Shown: positions 1 to 11,120 of the stretch, in pieces
How positions within the stretch are numbered: position 1 is the stretch's first letter
Layout: each line of letters begins with the position of its first letter
Assembly: GCA_032433595.1 (NCBI GenBank)
Contig: JASWJB010000017.1
Span: forward strand, 62,001-126,000
DNA: 64,000 nt
Source: Conoideocrella luteorostrata
Lineage: Eukaryota; Ascomycota; Sordariomycetes; Hypocreales; Clavicipitaceae
Direction: 5' to 3'
Notes under the pieces: generated by a model
What the model was told of the DNA's origin: nothing
The model's input: the letters and a program-made list of their open reading frames with translations, nothing else
Database searches by the model: none
Position numbers and translations under genes: made by a program

Positions 1-1475
1 TTAATTTAATTTTTTTTGTTTTTGCTAACTATCAACTATAAAGTTTTGTCCGACAGACTCTCACGCCACCACATGTGCCCACACCACGTGGTAAGTCAAA
101 GGCCTTAACCATAAGCAATCAATACAATAGCAGCACACATCGACCTTTTACAGGATACAGGTGGCCAGTGAAGCTTTGTGCTTAGCTCGCAAGGACGACT
201 CGCTTCGGGGCAAAGATTCGAGGCATACAGCTGGGCAGGCCCAAAAGCTTGGTTCAGACAATAGACTAGTAGTTGCAGTTCATTAATTTTATCACTTGTG
301 GCACGTCATGCAACGAACATACACACGGTCGACAAAAAGGGCGTGTTTACTACTCCGTACTTGTGGCGAACACCTAGTAATAAAGTCTCATAAATTAAAT
401 GGGAAATTGATTATTAATATTCATTTTCATATCTCATCACATTGCACAGCCACTTCTGCTATGGCTTCCAGCACAGGTCTCCATTGGTGTCGAACGGTTT
501 TGCGTCCTCGAATCAGCGCGCCGGTTGTTTGAGTTAGATAGTGCATGAATTCCGGAAGCCCCAACAAGACGAAGTCGAGCATCCAGCCATTGAATAGACC
601 GTCTGCAGCGTTATTGTGCTTACTCCATCGCAACATCCATGTAGCGGTAGTCCAGCATGAACTGAATCAGGTGCCACCTGCAAGACCTGGGCGCACAGAG
701 GTCCTGGTGAGGGGCAAAACCCCCAAGAGCCCGGAGCCTGGATCGCACCCGCGCTGTGCAATTCCAAATGCATTTGCAATTGTGACAACTGACTCTGCCT
801 TTGCCGAGCCGTGCTAAGGAACAACCGGTCAAAGCCGCGGTAGCCCAAAAATTTCAGAGCAGAGTGCCCCACATAAACCATCAATTGACCAATCCTAGCA
901 AGGCTGGCGTCTGCCTTTTGGAAGCATTAGAAGCCGCCTCCCCGTTTCCTCCCGGTTCATGTTGCCTTGAATGCTGTGGGGCGGTTTTTCCACTTGAGGC
1001 ATGATCCAGGAACCCTTGGCCAATATCGGAAATCCGGAAATCGAGAGTCCGCTTGTCTGTGGGGTGGTGATGATTCTTGCATCAGATCGTCATCCATTTT
1101 GGCAATTGACCGGTCGAGAGCAGAGTCGGGAAATCGCCTGTCGAAAGGAATCATCGGTATCGTAATGCGCACACATCTCCCAGGCGTAAATCAGACGGGT
1201 GTTGTAATTTTAGCTGAGCGTAAGACTTTGTTCCAGGGATGATCCCCGATCAATTTGACCCTGACGGACACGACCATGGGTCTGCTTCCAAAATCGTGCA
1301 GCTGTCAGAACAGTGTAGATCAGGAGATTTTAACCGACATATTAAGCGGCGTTCGCCCGCTTCACACTGCCTTTAGAGGCTCGGCGTGAGGTGGGAAAAT
1401 GCAAGAGTATGAAGAGCTGTAGCGGATGCTGTTGCCTTTTTTTCCTTTCTTCTTTGTCTTTTGACTCTTTGATGT
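1..1475. other. Gene-free left flank
   Basis: I see no supportable gene here. Open frames are short, overlap on both strands and lack a coherent domain. One copy of the dispersed 9-mer lies at 351-359 (TACTCCGTA). The right part is presumably the 3' flank of the minus-strand gene ending at 1476. Confidence 0.6.
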
Positions 1476-1916
1476 TTAAACTCGAAGATTGCTCCAGTAT
1501 CGCCCTCGAGCGGCTACTGCATCTTTGTTGCCAACAAATCGATGTTGGAAGTAGTTGAAGACAGCGAACTCGTCTCTGGTCATGACGTATGTATCGGGCT
1601 GGTCCTGGACTTTACCCCAGATGCGGGTCAGAGCATTTTCGAGAATCTTGCTGATGGTAGGGTCTGAGGCTCCGTCAGGGCTTTCACGAGCAATCTCAAG
1701 AGCCTGCGCAACGGCGGCGTCTTGAGTCTTGCCCAGCGTCGGCGTGCCACTCATGGCGTGGCTGACGACGGATGTCTCTTCGCGATGAGGCATTTGGCGG
1801 TAATTGGCGTAGTATGCCTGATGGTGTGTGTTTTGATGATAGTGATGAATATCTTGAGAGGCGACAGACAACATATTTTGAGAAGGCGAGTTTGAGACAG
1901 TGGGCGAGCCGCTCAT
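1476..1916 (-). CDS. Conserved-looking 146-aa fungal protein, function unknown
   Basis: This is an uninterrupted 146-codon frame on the minus strand. The first ~55 residues are Ser/Gln/His-rich and probably disordered. The C-terminal ~90 residues look folded, with a run of acidic and aromatic residues (ISKILENALTRIW, then DEFAVFNYFQHRF). I recognise the C-terminal half as resembling small hypothetical proteins common in filamentous ascomycetes, but cannot name a domain. The ATG at 1916 lies only a few bases from a TATATATA tract and a long GT/GC tract, so the true start could be an internal Met (for example near 1874 or 1754) with the TATA tract serving as promoter. No signal peptide or membrane segment is visible. 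Confidence 0.7.
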   Translation of the reverse strand: MSGSPTVSNSPSQNMLSVASQDIHHYHQNTHHQAYYANYRQMPHREETSVVSHAMSGTPTLGKTQDAAVAQALEIARESPDGASDPTISKILENALTRIWGKVQDQPDTYVMTRDEFAVFNYFQHRFVGNKDAVAARGRYWSNLRV

Positions 1917-1994
1917 GTATATATACGTGTGTGTGTGTGTGCGCGCGCGCGTGTGTGTGTGCGGGCTTGTGCTTGTGTGTGTGTGAATGTGTGT
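1917..1994. repeat. TATATA plus (GT)n/(GC)n alternating tract
   Basis: A short TATATATA tract is followed by GT repeats, a (GC)n core at about 1941-1950 and more GT/TG repeats to about 1994. It is a nearly uninterrupted purine-pyrimidine alternation immediately upstream of the minus-strand gene starting at 1916, so it occupies that gene's core promoter or 5' UTR. Such tracts are length-unstable and can adopt left-handed DNA. Confidence 0.85.
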
Positions 1995-4900
1995 CGGTAT
2001 GAATCGGTAGTCCTGGTGGTGGAACCAGACTGTGGAAATGGGAGAAAGATGTACAAGCAGGGATGGGTAGGTTTAGGAGCAGGGACCAGCAAGAAAAAGG
2101 TCCAAAATGGAAAACAGCTCCTTGCTAGTTAGAGCGTGTTTGATCGAGAAAGTCTTTCCAGTGTAATGACAAGGGGGGTGGGAAGTGTGGGTGTTTATTG
2201 GTTTGTTTGGCGCAAACCTCGTCTGACAAGTCTCCAGTATGATCGACCTGCCACCGGACAAAAAAGAGTACGGAGTATGTTGCCTTGCTTTTTAAATTTC
2301 CGGGCCACAAGATGATGGGGTGTTTAATAATCCTCGTGGTAAATAGTAACAAAGCCCAGCGTGCGAGATAAAAAGAAATATGCCGTGTGGCAGCCTAGCT
2401 TGAAGCTGAACGGACCAAAAAAGTCTTGGTGCAGGAGGCGGCTTCGGTATAGTATGCAATAACGCAGCGTTGAGTGGAAGAGTCAAACGAGATTGCAGGG
2501 GTTGATGGATGACTGCAGGCACACGGAATGAGTTGTTCCAGAAATCTGGAGCAAGCACTGTATCCTTTATAGATGATTTTGTTCTATGCGTCTCAGCAAG
2601 GAAAGCCAACCGCCGGATCAAAACCAGGAAAAAGAAGCGATAGGACAACAAAACAAACTTAGAGTCTGGGCATGAGTAAGTCGTCACCAGCACTCGTTGT
2701 GGCGGTTTCCACAGCTCCGCCGCAACGTTGGACCAAGGGGCTGGATCAGAGAAATGTAACTTTGATTATTATCTATTGTGACGGGTACTAAGCTTCACAA
2801 GCCATATGCATCGGGTCGTGGGGCAGCCATGCTTTCTCTCGCGGCACACCGGGGAGGAGGGCGGGGTGGGGGTGCGCGCTCGCAAGATGACGGATGACTT
2901 GTTCAACGCCCCCGTTTCTAGAGAATCTAGACGTCAATGTGCTTCTGCGACTCTTTGTAACGCTGAGCAACAGTGGCAAATACTGTGTACGCAACACAGA
3001 GCCCACATCATGCATATTCCTTGTATTATATCCATAGCGACAGATTTTTTGTTATTTTTTTTTCTGTTATTTTTTTGGGATAGGGAATTTATTGTCTGTG
3101 GCGCCATATTTTCGTGGAAGAAGTACTACTACGTCCCATGACAAATGCATTGGTCCCATCGCTCTACAGAGTAGATAATGGTGATTTTCCAGCCGTGCCT
3201 AAGATTAGAAATTACCGCGCTTCCAAAAAGGAAGGGAGAAAAAGAAGGGCAAATAGTCAGCGAAAAGTTAATATGACCGAGTCACATAGCTCCTTTAGGT
3301 TTCGTTTTAGCCTTTGACTACCGCCGTGCCTTTGACTCTGGCTAGAGAATGCCGTGGTTGACGCCAGCCAACATGTAAACAGTGTTGCGAGCTATGACGG
3401 GATGGCGGTCGTCCGTCTCCAATGGCCGGTCATTTGTTAACCAAGCTTCAGACATGAGACCGTGGCGGCCGGCAACAGTCGCCGTGCGGAGAGAGAGCCA
3501 AATGTAGAAAAGCAGGATCTCAGCGAGAGAAAATGGCACCCGGTTGCGAAGCTAGACAGGCGCCAACCGTGTCGTCTAAAGAAGTTTAGTTGGCCTTGTA
3601 CTCCCTACAGCTGTCATGCCTTGCTCTTGTGTTAGTTAGCTCACATTGGCAATTCCAGCAAGATGTCACTGCAGGTAATCCATTAGTTGTGTCTCGCGCT
3701 CCCTTACTCTTTCCTTCACTTCCGTCATTTCCGAGCATTCAATCTCGTTTAATCGTCTCCATATTGTTGGTTTCGCCTTCGAGAATGGTGCAGAAGATTG
3801 CAGGCCCAAACTACCAAGGTTATCCAATCGCCGAGGAGCAGGACAACGGATCGGTAATGGGAGTCTCCACCCAAAAATACTGCATCCCGTCACCGTCGTG
3901 GTCGCTTTGGGTGCCACGGCAGCTTTGCCGTATTTGACTTTTCTCGAGGTGAAATTCGCACCCGGTCGCTGTCAGTGCCGCCTCCTCCTCTCCCAAAGCT
4001 TTGGGGCGTAAGGGTTTTGCTCCCTGCCAGCCCCACGCAAATGTAAAACAGAGTTTCGGACCATCTGGAGCCGTCGCTTGCAAAGAGTCACTCCTCCGTA
4101 CTCCGTATACAAAAGTAACACAGCTTGACGGGACCTTCTTCTATTTCTGTAAGCTTGCCTGCCGGGAACAAGAAGAGCCTCTCTGTGTGAATGGCAACAA
4201 TGACGCTGGCAAAGAGGCGTGAGTATCCAATATGTGGCGCTGGAGAAAGGAGAAAGAGTGAAATGTGATGTACAAGTACATGTATAGACGGATGTAGTCA
4301 CAGTAGTCCGTACTGGTTAGGTTGACTTGTCTCGCTAATAATTCAATAATGAGTGTGAGGCGAAACCCAATATTTCGGGAAAGAACGACTGTATCAAAGA
4401 GGCATGCTCTGTGTGCAGCATGTGCAACATGGCATGTGCAGCATCCTTGCCCAACGTAATCGATCAAAGTCTCGCTCCGTTTTCTCGGCACGCACGTACA
4501 ATACGTCGTGACAATTCCGAATTTGCTGTATGCCATATCGTCAATATGTCGTACTGGCGCAACTCAAACTCGGACGCAAACCAGAATTCTGGCAAGGGCC
4601 CCTGGCCACACGGCGGGCATCTTTCCTCTACTGCGGAATCATAGTGACGGAGCATCGCCCTGTGAGAAACCCCTGTTCCCTGTTCACCGCCGACGACACA
4701 GAACAGCCAAGCCACGCTTGTTGGATTGACAGGTGAGGGGCGGGGGGCCGTTCGACAATACGCAACTCTGTCTTGGGTCAGCCAACGATTGGTCGACCCT
4801 CCCCTCAGAGATTTGCACGTACTGCGTGCCTGTATTTTCCGTATAGAATTTACAAATCGGTGGAGACGTACCGACAATAATACTCTTTTGAGTGCCCGTT

Positions 4901-7900
4901 AGTGCTTCAATGCTGGTGGCGGGCTGCATCACCTGCAAAGTTTAAATTCCACAGCATATCCACTTCTCATCATTCAACCAACGGGCGACTCGTGGACGAC
5001 TCCGGCAGTGGCACCAAGACCAATGAGCCACACTGCTGAACGAGTAAGTATTGTGTATTGCCATGTATGTATGGAGTAATCACGTTCAATGACGGGCCCT
5101 TAACTGCCATGTGCTGTCATGGTAATTGAGTTTCCCTTCATTAAAGCGACACCCTTGCGGACGTTGAACCTTACAATAATAGGTAATCAAACGAGTTCGG
5201 CCTTCGCCATTCTTGTTTTCCGTCCATCCCATGAAAGGCTCGTCGCACCTTGTCCATGACTGCTTTCCGTAGGCCCTGTAAACTCAACTGGATTGCCCAG
5301 GCATGGTGACCCCTCCGCAGATCTTGTCACGCACCGGAACCCAAGTCCCAGTTGACAGGGTGAAGCATGAAGTAGGGTTGGTAATCCCAGGTGGCGATTA
5401 TCATGTGCAAAGACGTGTTCTAGAGTACGTATTCAAACCGCCCCTTGTATAATTAGACTTTGCACCTGCCGCGCAGCGACAAAAATATATCACTTGTCTT
5501 GCCGCATCGGGGCCGTTGCAGCTCACATGCCTTTGACGCCGCATGTGCCAAAAAGTTGCAGCGCAAGTCTCCTAGAGAAGAGGTCCACGTAGCCCGAGTG
5601 AGATATTGTGGCGAGCTTCTACGGAGTACTATGTGGGAAATCGTCTGTGGAGAGAGATGCTTAATTATCATGTCTTTGTCAAAACCCGTACGGTCTGTAC
5701 TCCGTAGATATGTACGGAGCACACAGTATTCTAGCTTGGCCTAGAAGCCCCGGTCTAACGAGCCCATCCGTGCCCACAAGCGCCATTTCAGGGAGCTGCT
5801 CCTGGAGATGAGATATGGCAGCCGTCTTGGCTAATGTCACTCGCCATCTTTGGTACCAAAGGAGGCAATAGTCGATGCGTCGACGAATCTTTTCGCCTGA
5901 AATGTCGTAGTCGAACCAACGCGAGCGTAACAATGTCCCTACTTTCACCTGACTTGTGGGATCTGGAAGTTCTGGGGGTTACTAAGACGCCAAATTACTT
6001 GCTCCCGTTGCTTTTTGTTGCCTGCATGAGCCAACACATGTCTGTGTTGGCTAGTCACTGCATTTAGGAAGGGGTTTGGTTCCGAATTGTGAATTATTGA
6101 AGTGGGCAGTATTTTCTTCTTTCCAGCTACAACCCCTTCAAGTCGCGGACGTGACATGGCTGGCAGTTTGGGTCTAGTGTGAGATGCTACCAGCCAAGAT
6201 CAGACGGTGGCGGCATAAGAAGAAAGCATCTTTGTAAATATTGCAGGACTTTCGAGCATTGTGGAACAAGTGCTCCGTATACCGTAATTGATCTTGCATC
6301 AACCCTAACCAAAACTTTGGGTCCGCGGTCAATTCAGTGTCAATCCGTTCATCATTGTTGTTTCGTATCTAGGTGATCAGCGTCGCCACGGGGGCTGGGC
6401 TGGACATCTCGAGGTCTCGTACGGAGGGAGTATACTCTCATTACTAAGACCTGCTCTATGAAGCTACGGTCGGTCATCCATTCAGCCCGACCGCCACAAC
6501 AGGTTTGTCCTCCGTGGTGCTAGTGAGATGTATTGTCTCGTATTTAGCGCCTATATAACGACAACATATTTGGCATAGTTTCAAAAAGATGCCTGCCCGA
6601 AAAGACTCCAACAGTAGTACGCGGGGGTGAAGGTGAGGCGACGATCGACTGAAACTATCCATGACAACGCTGGAGACGACACAGAGTGGACCAGAGTGAC
6701 ATACATGCAGCTCGGTGACGAGATACTGTAGTTGGCGATCGTTTTGTCTCCTTTAGGTAAGTTCAAGCCGGCCTGTGAACGACAAACTAAGCCAGAAGTC
6801 CGTACGGAGTAGTCCATGACGCTTCAGCCAAAGTATGAATAAGATGGTCATCCGCCTATCCGCTCATCTCAAAATAACCAGAAATAACTAGTACTAGTAC
6901 ATACCATGCTATTGTCCCATGTCAGTAAGCCGTAACAGAATATGGGCTACAGCCCGATCCGGGTCTAGGCACAGATTTCAACCAGACATTCATCAACTCT
7001 GTGTTGTCACGATGCTATTACTCTTGTTCCGGGATCCGATTGCGCTAAATTTAGTTCGTGGTGGACGATTTACGGAGTGCTCATGAGCCGACTGAAGCCA
7101 GCCAGCGCCTTTAACGCCTGGTGGACGAGAAATGGGCGATTCTTTTTACTAGGAGTGCTGTGAGCAATTAATTTCCACCACGACAGCGCTGACCACGCCG
7201 TCAGCGCCAAGTGCTTCAAAAAAAAGTTTAAATCCACGCCTAGCCAATCCTAGACCTTGGGGACTCGCTAGCGCCATTCAGCCAAACTCCACCACTCTGC
7301 CGGACATTGCAATGCAGCCCGACAATCGAGCCCCTAATTCCCGTACCTCGTTTAACGTTCTGCTCAGGACAACACCACACAACAACTTGCACCACGAAGC
7401 CACGACCGTTTGAGTTCTCGCCTTCCAATATTATGGTTCACTGGGGCCTTTGTCCTCTCACCCGTCACCCGCACCCTAGGTGCCTCCCCCCACATCCCTG
7501 TCTGTACCCTTGGTGGTTGCTCTGCATCGAGCAACTTGGTTGTCGCTCGCCGCGGATAAATGACGAGCGGCTGCACTATCAGATGCATATAGCCACCACG
7601 TACGGAGTACAGAGTACTCGTACCCACTGACAAAAGGCAGTTGGAGATCGTGTCAAGAAGTCCCCCCATTGCCACAGAAAATCGACCTCATAGGTCAGGA
7701 TCATCAGGCTTGTGTCTGGTTTGGGCTTCTGTGTCGATCGAAGTAGTTCGAGTGTTGACTTCCAGTTCCATAACGGGATTTGCAAGCATTGTCCATGCGA
7801 CTAAGCTCAGAGCATGACAGAAATGACATTCTACGAGAAAATGTTACTGTACTTACTTAGCAGATGGTAAGAGGATTACAGCCAAAATCGGCGTGGCGCA

Positions 7901-8340
7901 AGTGCGTGGCATGGGCTTACTCACTCGTTGGTGGCTCTTTGCTTTTCTATTGCAAATGGCTGAAGCACACCGTAGTCATAGCATGGCTATCGACTGGCAT
8001 TATGAAGCTACTACTCGTAATGAGACCGCAATGAGATACCCACAAAGGTATGTTGTCAACAGTAGTGACTTGAAGCTCGTATTGGGGCAATGTGGGCAAT
8101 GCCACACAAGTATCATTACGTTGATAATGCTCCACTGACATAAGCTCCAACCCATCGCGACTCGTTGTGCTCTCACAGAAAGGGACACCTATTTTGCACT
8201 TAGTACTCCGTATATTACTATCTATTTCTTGGCTTCAGTCATATACATTGTAAGATATCCTTGAATACCAGTACAAGCTGCTACTAGTACAACAACTTTC
8301 ATGCTACTTATCATACACACCCTAACCTCTAAACAAGCCA
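1995..8340. other. 6.3-kb gene-free region with dispersed 9-mers
   Basis: No frame here has a recognisable domain, a good start context and a plausible length; most are overlapping frames of under 140 codons. Exact copies of TACGGAGTA/TACTCCGTA occur at 2269, 4099, 5620, 5698, 6803, 7601 and 8204, with partial variants near 5710, 6281 and 6420. No transposase, integrase or long terminal repeat is visible. Confidence 0.6.
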
Positions 8341-8437
8341 GGTCGGGGATTGAAACGACCCTCACTCAATACAGTAGCCCCCAAAGACGTTCATTTTGAC
8401 TTTGGCAGGTCAGCCGCTCAGCCACCTAACGCGGCAC
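8341..8437 (-). other. Degenerate tRNA-like (possible SINE/tRNA relic) segment
   Basis: On the minus strand a perfect box A-like sequence (TGGCTGAGCGGC, plus 8413-8424) starts two bases after the stop codon of the DUF1279 gene. About 55 nt further is a box B-like stretch (GTCGTTTCAATCCC, plus about 8345-8358) flanked by GGTCG and CGACC, which can pair. The anticodon stem is weak and no acceptor stem closes, so it is not a functional tRNA gene. The spacing would fit a tRNA-Ser/Leu ancestor with a long variable arm. Confidence 0.3.
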
Positions 8438-9389
8438 GCGTTTTCCAATGTTCCACCCCCAAGACCTCAACACCTTCACGACCTTGGGCGTGACCGCAGC
8501 CGTCAGCGGCACCCTAAAAAATATGAAGCTCTTGTGAATGGCGTAGGCAAGTGCTAGCTGAGTGCCCAAACCTGAAAAAATTGGACCTGTTAGCAGTAGT
8601 ACTTCAGCTTCCCAAGAAGCGTCCCATCGCGTCGCACACTGTGAGACAGAAAGGTTAGTCGAGGTGGTGGTGATATTACATACTAGCTTCTTCAGCATGG
8701 TGCTCTTGCGCCTCCTTGACACCCCAGCCAGCCATTTCCACCTTATCACTAATATGATCGTTGCCTAATGCATCGACTTCGGCACTTTTGATCGAATGCC
8801 AGTACTCGTGCCATTTTTGGCGCACAGCTTCGGGGATGAACTGCTTGACGCTTGACACGACGTAGTGCTCGACTTGGCCTATTCATGTAAAGGATGCATT
8901 AGTACAGCTTCAGTATCGATTTGGCTGCTCCTGGTTAAGAAGAAAAGAAAAGAAAAACTGACCGATCTTGTCAGTTCCAACAATTCTCACGAGGAGAAAG
9001 CAGAACGGAAAGTCCAAAACGCTAAGAGCAAGATAAACGCCGACTGCGGACCAGCCATACTCTTTGGATAGCTTCTTCAGCTTTTGGCTCAGCGTCAGTT
9101 TCTCTTGAGTTCCATTTGATGTAGTGTTTCGCCTCCATGGGGAGAAGCGAAAGCTACGTCGTTGTATTCGTGCAAAAGCCGAGCTGGGCTGGCTACCAAT
9201 GTGTTGATTCGAGCCTCGTAGCTGCCTAGCCTGCTGTATCTGTCCTGTCTTGAGACATGTGAACATTCTCTGTCCCGGTTTTGTGTTCAACATTCGTCTC
9301 CAGATGTTGTTCCATGCTAAGGAGGACGTTGTCTGGGGCAAGCCACCTTGCACAGGCAGACTACGGATACCAAAGGCCGTTCGAAACAT
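8426..9389 (-). CDS. Mitochondrial DUF1279 (FAM210/NAT2-like) protein
   Basis: Three exons on the minus strand: 9389-8963, 8878-8684 and 8571-8426, with introns of 84 and 112 nt. The first intron has donor GTCAGT, a TACTAAT-like branch site and acceptor TAG; the second begins GTATGT and ends CAG. The spliced protein is 255 aa. The first ~95 residues are basic and Ser-rich, as in a mitochondrial presequence. The DUF1279 core follows: an LSQKLKKLSKEYGWSAVGVY segment leading into a hydrophobic helix (VLDFPFCFLLVRIVG), a middle helical region, and the closing block with IHKSFIF and VPLTAAVTPKVV. FAM210-type proteins are mitochondrial inner-membrane or matrix factors; the yeast relative was annotated NAT2, but acetyltransferase activity is not evident from the sequence. 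The Arg/Pro end lies against a tRNA-like segment. Confidence 0.9.
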
Positions 9390-11120
9390 TTTGTTTATGC
9401 ATTCGTATGAAAATCTTGTTGGAGAGATCCCTCAGAGGTCCACTCGCTGGTACTAGCAAGACCGTGTACAGTATGTAGCGTTGACGGCTTTCGCGGTCGA
9501 CGAATGTCGTTCGGTATGGTCGGAGTCCGATGCGAGATGAGGCAACAGAAATTATCGCCGAACTCCTGTTGCTGCGACTTCCCAATAAACTCGAACTCGG
9601 CGAAGCAGACAAGAAATAACTATGAAGCTCGCCGAAACCAAGCTTGCGCCTTTTCAGTAGCTTGCCCGATGGAGCTGTCGAGTAGGCGTGCTTGTACGTC
9701 CCTATGCTGAGGTGATTTTTTTCTTGATACCAACAAAGCATGCTTGCCCCCGAAGCTGAAGGTTCGTTCCGGTAGTGGGGCGGCCTGGCCAATCATGACT
9801 AGACCAGCGTGGACATTGGGATATCCCAACCTCAGTTGCTCTTCTTGCTCTACAAGCTCCTCGAGATGAAAATCGGAAATGCAAATGAAAAATCTAGCAA
9901 GCTACTGCATGAATAGGAATTTGATAGCTGACTTGAAATCCAACATATTATCAGTGATAGTTTTCTCTAATAGCGACCTGCTCTGGGCTGATCATCAGGT
10001 AGCGTCATTTATTCATGGTTGACGGACGATGAACGGATTACAATATAAAGCAAAGCGTATTGGCCCTTGAATCATGAAAAAAAAAATAAAAAAGGACAAA
10101 GAAATAAAAAATAAAAAACCCCTCTACACGCCAGTGAACTGCTGTCTAGTTTTACAAGATTAACTGGTATGAAGCTCCGCCTACGAATCCGTGGTTTCCG
10201 TTGATTCGTGCCCTAGGAAGTCCCACTCACGGTCTAGGAGCATCGTCATCGGTCATTAGACTCCTATGAGGGCATTGAATAAAGTCTCCTCATTATCATG
10301 GTTATCATCGTTTCGCTTAGTTGTTCGAATTACACTCCTAATGGAGGATTGCAAAGCTCGATCGTACAAACCGGTAGCTCAGCTTGGTGCACAAACATCG
10401 CCGACTCGGACCACCTGACAAAAATCGCCGCCCAAAATATCATAATTCTAGTATATCATCTCTCTGTTGCACTCTTTACTGTGCTCCCCTGGATTGGAGG
10501 ACTCTTGGAGGACTCGTTAGAGCGTAAGAGTCGGAATAGAGTGGGAGTACAGCATCCGTAAGTGATCCGCTCCGATGCCAAAGCCGATACAGCTGCAAGA
10601 CACCTGCCGAGCAGCATCACCAGCTGCGTGATCATCTCCGTAATCGCTAGCTGCCATGTGAATACTCAAAAACAGCCAACAAGGTGCCATCAGTCTTGGA
10701 ATCGAGCTCCCGTTCAGCTTCTCCCTTCATCTTCTTCGGCTGATCTTTTAGTGCCGACGCCCAAGTAACCTGAACCTTTTACGCATTTGCATCCGGCTCT
10801 CCTTCCTTTCGCATGTCTTTATTATATGACATGACCTCGCCTCTTTCCCTATTATTCTTTTTCAGCCACGCGCGTGACGCCACTGGAAGCTAGCAGCATG
10901 ACCATCGTGAATAGCTTCCTTCAGCACCTTGCCCTGTCATTCACAAGCCCCCGTGTTGTCCAGTCAATCCTTGAAGTGCTTCTAGGCCTGTGAATAGCGC
11001 TCGATCTTTGCAGTGCTTGTCCATTCGTTTTACGTTTCGCCACTGACTCATATTCTTACTTGTTGCCGCTCATTTTCACACATTTTCACTCTTTTCTATT
11101 TTCGGGTCATTCTGATCGGA
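9390..11120. other. Gene-free 1.7-kb stretch between divergent genes
   Basis: This lies between the start of the DUF1279 gene (minus) and the start of the 616-aa gene (plus), so it carries both promoters. There is an A-rich tract around 10076-10120. No domain-bearing frame was found. Confidence 0.6.

Noticed and set aside
427..636. Minus-strand 69-codon frame that looks somewhat protein-like
   Set aside because: No domain, no supporting upstream exon without stops; too little to call a gene fragment.
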